Below are positions 6,902-14,338 of a stretch of 14,462 nucleotides of DNA, one piece after another. The DNA is taken from the NCBI GenBank assembly GCA_016926135.1, contig JAFGPH010000042.1:1-14462 (forward strand), in the 5' to 3' direction. A program made the position numbers and the translations under genes. Each line of letters begins with the position of its first letter. Position 1 is the stretch's first letter. The stretch comes from Deltaproteobacteria bacterium. Its GTDB lineage: Bacteria; Desulfobacterota; DSM-4660; Desulfatiglandales; HGW-15. Under the pieces are notes generated by a model. It made no database searches, was not told the origin of the DNA, and saw nothing but the letters and a program-made list of their open reading frames with translations.

Positions 6902-6958
6902 CTGAGGTATCGAAGGCTGAAGCGTTCGTTCATGCTTCGATACCTCAGCATGAACGAA
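6902..6958. repeat. Interleaved palindromic repeat (REP-like)
   Basis: Two perfect inverted repeats are interleaved. Arm 1, CTGAGGTATCGAAG (6902-6915), pairs with CTTCGATACCTCAG (6935-6948). Arm 2, TTCGTTCATG (6925-6934), pairs with CATGAACGAA (6949-6958). The order is 1-2-1'-2' with 2, 1' and 2' directly abutting, so only one hairpin or a pseudoknot can form at a time. Similar TTCGATACCTCAG-type palindromes are common intergenic repeats in proteobacteria. It lies in the 321-nt gap between the divergent carbonic anhydrase-like and cupin genes. Confidence 0.8.
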
Positions 6959-7034
6959 TATCGTCACGGGAGGGTACAGGATGTCTCCTGGCATGTCCTG
7001 CCGTTCGGGGCCGGGTGATTTGGCCGGTTGAAGA

Positions 7035-7063
7035 TTGAACGTATGGATTACAGTCACTATACA
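7035..7063 (+). promoter_or_regulatory. Candidate sigma-70 promoter of the cupin-GAF operon
   Basis: TTGAAC at 7035-7040, a 17-nt spacer, and TATACA at 7058-7063 fit a sigma-70 promoter (4 of 6 matches in each box). Transcription would begin near 7070 and give a leader of about 87 nt before the cupin start at 7157. Spacing and position are good; the match is moderate. Confidence 0.4.
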
Positions 7064-7156
7064 ATGAGAATATGCTTCGGTAAACGGAATTCCTGGATTG
7101 CCGATCAGCCCTGAGGCCCTGGGAGCACTCGATCAAATCGGAGGGAGGAAAGAAAG

Positions 7157-7525
7157 GTGAGGGCGAAGGTCAAAAGGCCGGACGAGGGGAAGGAGTTCAT
7201 GACGGCAGAAGGTTGTTACATCCTGGAGGTGGCCAATGACCCTGACGATGAGACGGTGTCCATTGCGAGGGCACGTGTCGAACCGGGGGTGACCACGGCC
7301 TGGCACCGACTCAGGGGGATTTCCGAGCGATACATCATCATTTCCGGCGCAGGGCGCGTGGATATCGCGGGCCTGCCGCCGACCAAGGTGAATCCTGGAG
7401 ACGTGGTGCTCATCCCCCCGGAGACGAACCAGCGGATCAGGAATACGGGCGAGCGAGATCTCGTTTTCTACTGTGTCTGTTCGCCCCGCTTCCGCAGTGA
7501 AAACTATTTTCCCGGACTCCCTTGA
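7157..7525 (+). CDS. Small single-domain cupin protein
   Basis: A 122-aa beta-barrel cupin. Cupin motif 1 can be traced as Gly44...His50-x-Leu52....Glu57......Gly64 and motif 2 as Gly81.....Pro87....Gln92...Asn96. Of the four usual metal ligands, His50 and Glu57 are kept, the second His is Leu52 and the motif 2 His is Gln92, so metal binding may be weak or lost. The C-terminus VFYCVCSPRFRSENYF resembles a common group of small cupins with an H-R-L motif 1 variant. The substrate is unknown. The start is GTG at 7157 with a GGAGG-type site about 8 nt upstream; the in-frame ATG at 7199 would remove the first strand. It is 50-70 nt upstream of the GAF-domain gene, same strand, so probably co-transcribed. 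Confidence 0.78.
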   Translation: MRAKVKRPDEGKEFMTAEGCYILEVANDPDDETVSIARARVEPGVTTAWHRLRGISERYIIISGAGRVDIAGLPPTKVNPGDVVLIPPETNQRIRNTGERDLVFYCVCSPRFRSENYFPGLP

Positions 7526-7598
7526 CAGGCGATTCCGACAAAGAGATGATGGCGCCGTTGCATGAAGAGAAGAGGGTGTGTCGCGTATGGAGGACCTC

Positions 7599-9941
7599 AT
7601 GGAGGAATATCCTTTCAGGGCCATTCTGAGCCTGAAGCCGCTGATCGAATATGTGAAGAAGTCCCTGCTGGATCCGGTTGCGGCCAATGCGGCCCAAGCC
7701 GAAGGGCTTCAGGAACTCCTGGACAGTGCTCCTGAACTCCAGGGGCCTATTCCGGACGTGGGCGTTCTGAAGCGGCATGGCGTCCTCGTGGAAAAGCTCA
7801 TGAGCTTCGTGTTCCCTCCCATATTCTGGGAAACCGAGGCGGTTATGGTGGTGGTTCCGTTCACCGCCAGGTCCATGTTCGTGTCGCCCACCTTCAAGCG
7901 CCTGTTTTTCGGGAAGGAGGGAAATCTCCTCGGAAAACTGAACCTCGACGAGGGTGCGTTCCATCGTGGCCGTGTGATCAGGGCTTATCTGCTGGTACTC
8001 TCCAAGCTTTATGATATCCATCAAGACTTTGAATACCCTCTGATCCGGACCGTGTCCGATCCCGAGACAGGCCTGAATCGACACTTCAAAATCAGGACGG
8101 ATTTTCGCTTCATCGACGTTCGTCCGATGGGTGAGCTCAAGAGCCTGAGTGATGAAGAGAGGAAGGCCATTATGGAGCACCTTACCGAGCCGGAGGTGCT
8201 GCGGAAAATCCTCCCCCCGAGAGATTTCGAACTGCAGGGGTTTACGGTGCTCCATGCCGTGGACGTCACGGAAAGCGAAGTTATCTCGGCACTGGGGCGG
8301 GACCTGGTGGACCAGCAGTCCATCATTTCACTGCAAGGTTTCCGAAAAGTCCAGGATCGGCTCCGGGAACTCTTCCGTAGACCTTCCCTTGTGGCCGGGC
8401 TTACTGCGATCAAAGAGGACCAGGTCCTGTTGCTCAATGCCGGGTGCAGACTGGCCGAAGGCTGCATCTTTGAGAGTTCCCGGCATCTTCCGGTCTCCCA
8501 GTTGGAGCGGACGATCTGGCACCGGGCCATTCAAGGAAAGGAGGTCCTGAGGGTCTCGGATGTGTTGAAGGAAGACACCTCCGGTGATAAGGGAGTGGCC
8601 CTCGATCTGGATGCCAGATCCGTTCTCATCGCCCCACTTCATTACAAGGGGCAGGTCATCGGCGCCCTTCACCTCGGGTCACCCCATCCGGGAGACCTGG
8701 GCCCCATGGAAGCCCTCGTGATGGAGCAGCTTCAGCCCCTCTTTGCCATGGGAATCCAGAGGGCCCTCGACGACCTGGAGAACAGGGTCCAGAGGGTCAT
8801 CAAGCAGGAGTGCACGGCCATCCACCCAACCGTGGAATGGAGTTTCCGTAAGGCCGCCCTGCAACACCTGAGCGATCTCCGGGCGGGCCGGGCTTCCAAA
8901 ATGGCGCCCATCGTGTTCAGGGACGTCTATCCCCTCTACAGCACCTCGGATATCCGAGGTTCCACAGAGGAACGCAACAGGGCGATTCAGAAGGACCTGG
9001 CCGACCACCTGGAGATGGCGCTCCGTGTGGTCTCAGCCGCCATGGAGATCAAACCGCTTCTCATCCTGAATGAACTGGCAGGCCGCATCCAGAGACAGTT
9101 CGCCAGGGTCCAGGGCGCCCTCCGCACGGGGGACGAGCTGCTGATGGTGAAGTTCCTCCGGGAGGAGGTGGAGGGAATCTTTCCACACCTGCGGGAATTC
9201 GGGAGTGCGGTTGCCCGGGAAATCGCGGCCTATGAATCGGCCGTGGACGGGAATGTGGGCATGGTGTACCGCGCGAGAAGAGACTTTGAGGAGAGTGTTC
9301 ACATCCTCAACGACCGGCTCGTAGCCTATCTGGACCAGGAGGAATCCCGGGCCCAGAGTCTCTGCCCGCATTACTTCGAGAGGCACCGGACCGACGGAGT
9401 GGATTACCTGATATACCTCGGTGGGTCCCTGTTGGATAAAGGCGAGTTCAATGAGATCTATCTCAAGAATCTGAGACTGTGGCAACTGAAGGTAGCCTGC
9501 GGAATGGCATGGCACACGGAACGTCTGAAGGCCGTCCTGAAGATCCCTCTCGACACGGCCCACCTGATCCTGGTACAGAATACGCCCCTTTCCATCCGTT
9601 TCCGCTTTGACGAGAAGAGGTTCGATGTAGACGGCGCCTATGACGTGCGGCATGAGATCGTGAAATCCCGCATCGACAAGGCCGTTGTCAGGGGGACCGG
9701 GGAAAGGCTCACCCAACCCGGCACGGTGGCCGTGGTCTATTCGCATCCGGATGAGGCCAAGGAAATGCGCAGGCACATCGAGTTTCTGCACTCCGAAGGA
9801 CTCCTGACGGGAAGCACCGACAACCTGGACCTCGGGGATCTCCCGGGTATTCAGGGGCTGAGGGCCCTGCGCGTAAGCGTGAACCTGGAGAATCCGGGGC
9901 TTGCCGAACGGTTCGGAGCGGCCTTGCCGTCTCAGAGATAG
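7599..9941 (+). CDS. Large GAF-domain protein of unknown function
   Basis: A 780-aa cytoplasmic protein without membrane segments or signal peptide. A GAF-like domain is visible at about residues 260-388 (SVLIAPLHYKGQVIGALHLG is its last strand pair). The N-terminal about 250 residues are not recognised. Conserved-looking blocks after the GAF domain are DVYPLYSTSDIRGSTEERN (about 442-460) and HYFERHRTDGVDYLIYLGG (about 592-610). No kinase, cyclase, GGDEF, EAL or DNA-binding motif was seen, so the output is unknown. I recall similar large GAF proteins in Bacteroidetes, but cannot check. Starts at GTG 7578, ATG 7587 and ATG 7599 are possible; 7599 was chosen because GGAGG (7589-7593) lies 5 nt upstream and MEEYPFRAILSLKPLIEY then begins the protein. 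Its last 10 nt overlap the end of the convergent waaA. Confidence 0.72.
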   Translation: MEEYPFRAILSLKPLIEYVKKSLLDPVAANAAQAEGLQELLDSAPELQGPIPDVGVLKRHGVLVEKLMSFVFPPIFWETEAVMVVVPFTARSMFVSPTFKRLFFGKEGNLLGKLNLDEGAFHRGRVIRAYLLVLSKLYDIHQDFEYPLIRTVSDPETGLNRHFKIRTDFRFIDVRPMGELKSLSDEERKAIMEHLTEPEVLRKILPPRDFELQGFTVLHAVDVTESEVISALGRDLVDQQSIISLQGFRKVQDRLRELFRRPSLVAGLTAIKEDQVLLLNAGCRLAEGCIFESSRHLPVSQLERTIWHRAIQGKEVLRVSDVLKEDTSGDKGVALDLDARSVLIAPLHYKGQVIGALHLGSPHPGDLGPMEALVMEQLQPLFAMGIQRALDDLENRVQRVIKQECTAIHPTVEWSFRKAALQHLSDLRAGRASKMAPIVFRDVYPLYSTSDIRGSTEERNRAIQKDLADHLEMALRVVSAAMEIKPLLILNELAGRIQRQFARVQGALRTGDELLMVKFLREEVEGIFPHLREFGSAVAREIAAYESAVDGNVGMVYRARRDFEESVHILNDRLVAYLDQEESRAQSLCPHYFERHRTDGVDYLIYLGGSLLDKGEFNEIYLKNLRLWQLKVACGMAWHTERLKAVLKIPLDTAHLILVQNTPLSIRFRFDEKRFDVDGAYDVRHEIVKSRIDKAVVRGTGERLTQPGTVAVVYSHPDEAKEMRRHIEFLHSEGLLTGSTDNLDLGDLPGIQGLRALRVSVNLENPGLAERFGAALPSQR

Positions 9942-11215
9942 ACCTTGATATGCTTCAGGACTCTCTTCAGGGCGCCCCTGCTCTGCTGGACGAATTCCCT
10001 TGCCCTCTCGCCCATCCGCTCGGCCTCTTCGGGGGAGGAAAGAAGGTCTTTCATGACTTGAAACAGGTCCTCACCATCCTTGACTCTCTTTCCCCCTCCC
10101 GCCTCCAGTAGAAGTTCGGACATGAGTACGAAATTGTGGGTGTAAGGGCCGAAGAGGACGGGCCGGCCGAAGCAGGCTGGTTCCAGCAGGTTGTGTCCCC
10201 CATGAGGGACCAGGCTCCCTCCTACGAAACTGATCTCGGCCAGGCCGTAAATCCTGCCCAGTTCGCCGAGGGTATCGAGCACGATGATGTCGCATGGTTC
10301 TCCACCAAGGGCAAGATGCCTCCTGAGAAAGGTCCTGAGCCCCTTGCGACGAGCCGTTTCGCTCACATCCTCGGCTTCTTCGATCCTTCGAGGCGCAATG
10401 ATGAGACGGAGTCTCGGGAAAAGGGCGCGCAACCTCGAAAAGACACCCAGGACAATCTCCTCCTCACCCTTATGGGTACTGCCGGCGACCCAAACGATGT
10501 CTTCCGGGGTCAGGGCCAGGACCTTCACCCAATGGAGATATTCGCCGCGGTCCATAGGGACCCAGGGGCGATCAAACTTGATGTTCCCCGCCGTGACGAC
10601 CCGGTGCGGTGGAATTCCGATGTGGAGAAGTCTTTCACGGTCGAGATCGGACTGCATCAGACAGAGGTCCAGGTCTGCGAAAAGCATGCTCCGGACCGGG
10701 AGGCGAAATCTCCTGTATGACCGGAAGGTCCGAGGGGATATCCGACCGTTCACGAGGAGGGATTTTGTCCCTCTTCCCCTCATGAGATGGAGAAGACCGG
10801 GCCAGAGATCGGTCTCCACAATAACCAGGAGCATGGGATTCAGTTGGCGGACCATGCGTCGCATGGCCCACCAGAAATCCATGGGCATCCTGAGAATCTG
10901 CACACCCTCTGCACCCACTTCACGGCGGGCGATTTCCAGCCCCTGGAGGGTGGTGGCCGTGAAAACGACGGGTCTTCCAGGGTGACTCTGCCTGAGCGCC
11001 TTCAGCAGGGGCAGGGCGGAAATCACCTCTCCTACCGAGAGGGCGTGCACCCACAGGGGGCGGTTCTCCGGCGGGTTCGGCAGGGGTCGGAGTCCCAGCC
11101 TTTCCGCAAGCCCCCTCCTCCTCAGGATCATGGAGAATGGCAGCAGGAGGGCCGCCGCCAGCGTCCAGAAGGAATGGTAGAGGAAAAAGAGGCTTTTCTG
11201 AAGGATCCCGTACAT
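9932..11215 (-). CDS. waaA: 3-deoxy-D-manno-octulosonic acid (Kdo) transferase
   Basis: Transfers Kdo from CMP-Kdo to lipid IVA at the inner membrane. The 427-aa protein begins with one hydrophobic anchor (about residues 8-30). The N-terminal glycosyltransferase half has WVHALSVGEV, with the catalytic Glu63, and VETDLWPG (about 132-140). NGRISPRTF corresponds to the family NxRxSxRS/T block. The C-terminal half has the conserved FVGGSLVPHGGHNLLEPA and VLFGPYTHNF. The ATG at 11215 is preferred; an in-frame TTG at 11221 overlaps the kinase stop codon. No strong Shine-Dalgarno sequence is present, so translation is probably coupled to the upstream kinase. The stop overlaps the convergent GAF gene by 10 nt. 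The number of Kdo residues it adds cannot be read from the sequence. Confidence 0.93.
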   Translation of the reverse strand: MYGILQKSLFFLYHSFWTLAAALLLPFSMILRRRGLAERLGLRPLPNPPENRPLWVHALSVGEVISALPLLKALRQSHPGRPVVFTATTLQGLEIARREVGAEGVQILRMPMDFWWAMRRMVRQLNPMLLVIVETDLWPGLLHLMRGRGTKSLLVNGRISPRTFRSYRRFRLPVRSMLFADLDLCLMQSDLDRERLLHIGIPPHRVVTAGNIKFDRPWVPMDRGEYLHWVKVLALTPEDIVWVAGSTHKGEEEIVLGVFSRLRALFPRLRLIIAPRRIEEAEDVSETARRKGLRTFLRRHLALGGEPCDIIVLDTLGELGRIYGLAEISFVGGSLVPHGGHNLLEPACFGRPVLFGPYTHNFVLMSELLLEAGGGKRVKDGEDLFQVMKDLLSSPEEAERMGERAREFVQQSRGALKRVLKHIKVYL

Positions 11216-11217
11216 GC

Positions 11218-13488
11218 TCAAGTCTTTACGGGCAGTTCAATGATGAACCGCGTGCCCCGAGGGGGGTTGTCCTGCACCCTGATCGATCCCTCGTGGTCAC
11301 TGATGATGGTGCTCACAATGGCGAGTCCGAGTCCCGTACCGTGTTTCTTGGTGGAGAAGTAGGGTTCGAACAGGCGGTTCCTGTTCTGCGGAGGGATCCC
11401 CTTTCCGTTATCCGCCACCTCGATCTTCACCTTCTCCTCTTCCTGGTCGTAGGAGAGGTCGATCCGGACCTCTCCCCTCCCTTCGATGGCATCCAGGGCA
11501 TTGTCCAGGAGGTTGATCATCACCCTCTTCATCTGTTCCCTGTCCACCTTGCAGATGGGCAGGTCCCCGGAGTCGTTGAAGAGGAGGCTCACGTCCTTCC
11601 GGGTATCCCTGTAAAGGCTGACGGACTCCTCGATGATCTGTTTGAGATTGTTGAGAACGGGGTTCGAAGCCGGCATCCTGGCATAGATGGAGAACTCATT
11701 CACGAGCCGTTTCAGTTCCTCCACCTGGTCAATGATCAGGTTCGTGCACTCCTCGAGAACCTTGCCATCGTCGTGTCCGAGGAGCTTGCCGTACTTCTTT
11801 CTCAGCCTCTGGGCCGAGAGCTGGATGGGGGTCAGAGGGTTCTTTACCTCGTGGGCGATGCGTCTGGCCACCTCCCGCCAGGCAGCCATCCTCTGGGCCT
11901 TCTCCACCTCGGTCAAGTCCTCAAAGACGGCCACGAGGCCCAGATACTGCCCGCGGTCGTCACGAAGCACGGTAAGGGCTGCGAGCAACGAGAGGGTTCT
12001 CTGTTGTAAGGTCAACCGGATCTGTCGCACCAGGAAACCCCTCCTGAAGAGGCTCCTGTCCTGGAAGAACTCGTTGATGACCTTGAGATTGTCCTGCCCG
12101 ATGACCTCCCCGTAATGCTTGCCGATGATGCTTTCCCCCTGGATATTCAGCATCCTCTCCGCAGATTTGTTGATCGTAAGAACGTTCCCTTCCTTATTGA
12201 GAGAGATGACGCCTGCGGCGACGTTTGCAAGGACGATCTCCATATAAAGGCGCCGCTGATCCAATTCGATATTGCTTTTTCTGAGCTCCTTGTTGGCCTC
12301 CTCCAGTTGCTTCTTGCTGTTTTTGAGGTCCAGGGTCATCCGGTTGAAGGAGTTGACAAGAACGCCGATCTCATCTTCGGCCTCCAGGTCAATAAAGAAG
12401 TCGTAGTCTCCGGAAGCAATGCGATTCGTTCCTTCGGCGAGTTCCTGGATGGGCACCGTGATCCCCTTGGAAAGAAAGAAACCGAACCATACCGAAGAGA
12501 AGATGATCAGGAGCGTCACGATGGAGAGGGTGATCATGTGACTGACTTTGATCGGGTTCTTCAGCATTTTGAATTGCTTGTATTCCTCCAGTCCACCGGT
12601 TATGGCCTTCAACCGATTCACGAAGGCGCCGGGCACGAATTTCTGAAGGACCATGAGCCCCACGACGGCCTTCGATTCTGTTCCGGAGAAAATGGGCACG
12701 ATAACGCTGATCAGGTCGCCGAAGTGGGAAGACTGAATCTCCTGATTGTCCGATCCCTGCTCGATGCATTTTCTCATCGCATCCAGGCCGGGGTCCTTGA
12801 AAGGACTCAGATCGACCTTGTCGTCCAGGGAGACCGCTCGCACCTTCATGTTTCGGGACAAGGCCTTGATCGACGCGAGACGGTATTCCACGCGTTTGTC
12901 GTCGATGAACTTGTTGAGTTCTTCCTTGCGGGGGGAGGCCATATACCCGTGGTAGGAGATGAGCCCGCTCATATGGTTGCCGAAGGCGAGGGTGTCTTCC
13001 GTGATTCGATGGTAGTAGCCCTGTCCCACCTCAAGAGAGTTTTTCAAGGACCTCTCGATGGGCAGTTGGAACCAGTACTCGATGGAGGTGGATATGAACT
13101 GAACGGAGACGAAGAAGAGAATGGTGGTCGGCAGCAGGGAAAGGGTAATGAAAGCCGCCACCAGCTTGGTTCTGAGCTTCGCCCCCATAATCTTCTTCCT
13201 CCGCTCGAAGAGGAGCTTCACAAGATTCCTCATGGTGAGGAAGAGCAGGAGGAGCAAGAGGATGACGTTCACATTGATCAGGGCGAAAATCAGGATGCTG
13301 TTGGAGACGGGCGCATCCAAGCCGAGGTCGAAGACCTTGATGCCCAGATAGGTGGTCACAAGGGCGACCATCACCATAAGGAGAATGATGATGTATCGTT
13401 CCCTGCGGCGTCGCTTCCTGTCCCGGTTTTCCGCTTCCAGATACTCTTTCATCTCGGCCAAGTGCGGAAGGCTTTCATCGCTTGCCAT
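11218..13488 (-). CDS. NtrY-like membrane sensor histidine kinase
   Basis: A 756-aa sensor kinase. Membrane segments are at about 32-53, 65-86, 107-131 and 317-340, with an extracytoplasmic sensor region between the last two. Then come HAMP (about 338-390), a short coiled coil, a PAS domain (about 415-525), HisKA with ARRIAHEVKNPLTPIQ (phospho-acceptor His546), and HATPase_c with an N box (LLDNALDAI), G1 (VADNGKGIP), F box (LFEPYFSTKKHG) and G2 (GTGLGLAIV). This layout and the HEVKNPLTPIQLSAQRLRKKY sequence are typical of NtrY. NtrY usually has an NtrX regulator downstream; here waaA follows directly. A GAGG site for its ATG lies inside a palindromic repeat. The signal sensed and the partner regulator are unknown. 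Confidence 0.88.
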   Translation of the reverse strand: MASDESLPHLAEMKEYLEAENRDRKRRRRERYIIILLMVMVALVTTYLGIKVFDLGLDAPVSNSILIFALINVNVILLLLLLFLTMRNLVKLLFERRKKIMGAKLRTKLVAAFITLSLLPTTILFFVSVQFISTSIEYWFQLPIERSLKNSLEVGQGYYHRITEDTLAFGNHMSGLISYHGYMASPRKEELNKFIDDKRVEYRLASIKALSRNMKVRAVSLDDKVDLSPFKDPGLDAMRKCIEQGSDNQEIQSSHFGDLISVIVPIFSGTESKAVVGLMVLQKFVPGAFVNRLKAITGGLEEYKQFKMLKNPIKVSHMITLSIVTLLIIFSSVWFGFFLSKGITVPIQELAEGTNRIASGDYDFFIDLEAEDEIGVLVNSFNRMTLDLKNSKKQLEEANKELRKSNIELDQRRLYMEIVLANVAAGVISLNKEGNVLTINKSAERMLNIQGESIIGKHYGEVIGQDNLKVINEFFQDRSLFRRGFLVRQIRLTLQQRTLSLLAALTVLRDDRGQYLGLVAVFEDLTEVEKAQRMAAWREVARRIAHEVKNPLTPIQLSAQRLRKKYGKLLGHDDGKVLEECTNLIIDQVEELKRLVNEFSIYARMPASNPVLNNLKQIIEESVSLYRDTRKDVSLLFNDSGDLPICKVDREQMKRVMINLLDNALDAIEGRGEVRIDLSYDQEEEKVKIEVADNGKGIPPQNRNRLFEPYFSTKKHGTGLGLAIVSTIISDHEGSIRVQDNPPRGTRFIIELPVKT

Positions 13489-13490
13489 GG

Positions 13491-13545
13491 AGCCCCCCTC
13501 ACCCTGCCCTCTCCCCCCAGGCTGGGGGAAAGGGTGAGGGGGGCT
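13491..13545. repeat. 55-bp palindromic repeat in front of the sensor kinase gene
   Basis: Perfect 15-bp inverted arms, AGCCCCCCTCACCCT (13491-13505) and AGGGTGAGGGGGGCT (13531-13545), enclose an inner CCCCCAG/CTGGGGG pair. The CCCTCACCCTGCCCTCTCCC style is a widespread intergenic repeat type. It begins 2 nt upstream of the kinase start codon, so the purine-rich ribosome-binding region lies in one arm. There is no U-tract, so it is not an intrinsic terminator. Confidence 0.9.
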
Positions 13546-13576
13546 CTCCTATATCGAAAGAAGACCTCCGTTTGCA

Positions 13577-14143
13577 TCAGTACCTGAAATCAAGGCTGTG
13601 CCAGTCGGTGTTAAAGTCCCAAAGGGAGAGGAAGAACAGGATGTGGTGAAGGTAAAGGGGAAGCTCGATCTTGTCCAGTTCAGCCATCATCTGAACCTGG
13701 TAACGTTCCCCTTTTCTCAGGTTCTGGAGGGATGTCACTTTCAGAGCGGCCACATCGGCCATCAGCTTCTTCGCCTCATCGAAGCTCTTCACCGTGTACA
13801 CCTTGTTGTTTTGTTCCGACAACCTCACTTCGTATGTGTTCTTGAGATGATCATATTTGACACTGTGACTGAACTCGATATCCACTATCTTTCTGTCCCA
13901 CACAAATCTCCTCTTCTCAAAAAGCTTGATGAAAAAGGTGAAGGTGGTGTTCAGTCCGCTCTCGATAGCAGTGTTCATATCGGGGGTAAAGCAATTGTTC
14001 ACCCTGAAATAGAGCAGTAGGTCGTCCCTCGTATTGGTCACGACGATGTCGGAGAGAAAGGCATTCTTTCCATAGGCAGGCGCTGCCGTGAGAAGGCAGC
14101 CGAAGAGGATCATCACGAAGAGGCGAGTGATTGCTTTTCCCAT
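13577..14143 (-). CDS. Secreted DUF4390 protein
   Basis: A 188-aa exported protein of the DUF4390 family, function unknown. The N-terminus MGKAITRLFVMILFGCLLTAAPAYG is a typical signal peptide with likely cleavage near APA/YG; there is no lipobox cysteine. The mature part has the family features: VVTNTRDDLLLYFRVNNCFT, AIESGLNTTFTFF, FEKRRFVWDRKI, SVKYDHLKNTYEV, and a hydrophobic C-terminal stretch LYLHHILFFLSLWDF. The ATG at 14143 was chosen because it starts the signal peptide; ATG 14188 is possible, and the longest frame (to 14287) would begin inside the candidate promoter. It is 88 nt upstream of the NtrY-like kinase on the same strand. DUF4390 next to NtrY suggests a joint envelope-sensing role, which is inference. 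Confidence 0.82.
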   Translation of the reverse strand: MGKAITRLFVMILFGCLLTAAPAYGKNAFLSDIVVTNTRDDLLLYFRVNNCFTPDMNTAIESGLNTTFTFFIKLFEKRRFVWDRKIVDIEFSHSVKYDHLKNTYEVRLSEQNNKVYTVKSFDEAKKLMADVAALKVTSLQNLRKGERYQVQMMAELDKIELPLYLHHILFFLSLWDFNTDWHSLDFRY

Positions 14144-14258
14144 AGAGTCGAATCGGCCTGCCGCTGCCTTGTCCCGGCGCTGAGGCATATCCCAGGGGAA
14201 ACACGGCAGAGGGCAAAAGGGGCCCAGCTGAAAAAATAAGGAATTCTGATTAGATATG

Positions 14259-14287
14259 ATAATAGCGGAGAGGGTTGGGAAAAGCAA
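14259..14287 (-). promoter_or_regulatory. Candidate sigma-70 promoter of DUF4390-kinase-waaA
   Basis: On the minus strand TTGCTT (14287-14282), a 17-nt spacer, and TATTAT (14264-14259, 5 of 6 matches) form a plausible sigma-70 promoter. Transcription would start near 14252, about 110 nt before the DUF4390 ATG. It would drive DUF4390, the kinase and waaA. The -35 box is weak. Confidence 0.45.
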
Positions 14288-14338
14288 TACCCATCGTGCG
14301 GGTCAAGTCACGAAAACCAGAGAGCGCCTTTTCACCGT

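Noticed and set aside
6836..7057. 74-residue N-terminal extension of the carbonic anhydrase-like protein
   Set aside because: The extension translates a palindromic repeat and shows no hexapeptide pattern; a perfect AGGAGG supports GTG 6835 instead.
7437..8255. 272-aa minus-strand reading frame opposite the GAF gene
   Set aside because: Shadow of the GAF gene and the end of the cupin gene; no ribosome-binding site or domain seen.
13491..13545. Intrinsic terminator between DUF4390 and the kinase
   Set aside because: Strong hairpin but no T run on either strand; it also lies against the kinase start codon.
12115..13587. 490-aa plus-strand reading frame opposite the sensor kinase
   Set aside because: It is fully antisense to a kinase with all catalytic motifs intact; its His/Asp/Glu-rich composition is the usual shadow of a GC-rich gene.
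14144..14287. Longer N-terminus of the DUF4390 protein
   Set aside because: It would place coding sequence over the candidate promoter and bury the signal peptide 48 residues in.
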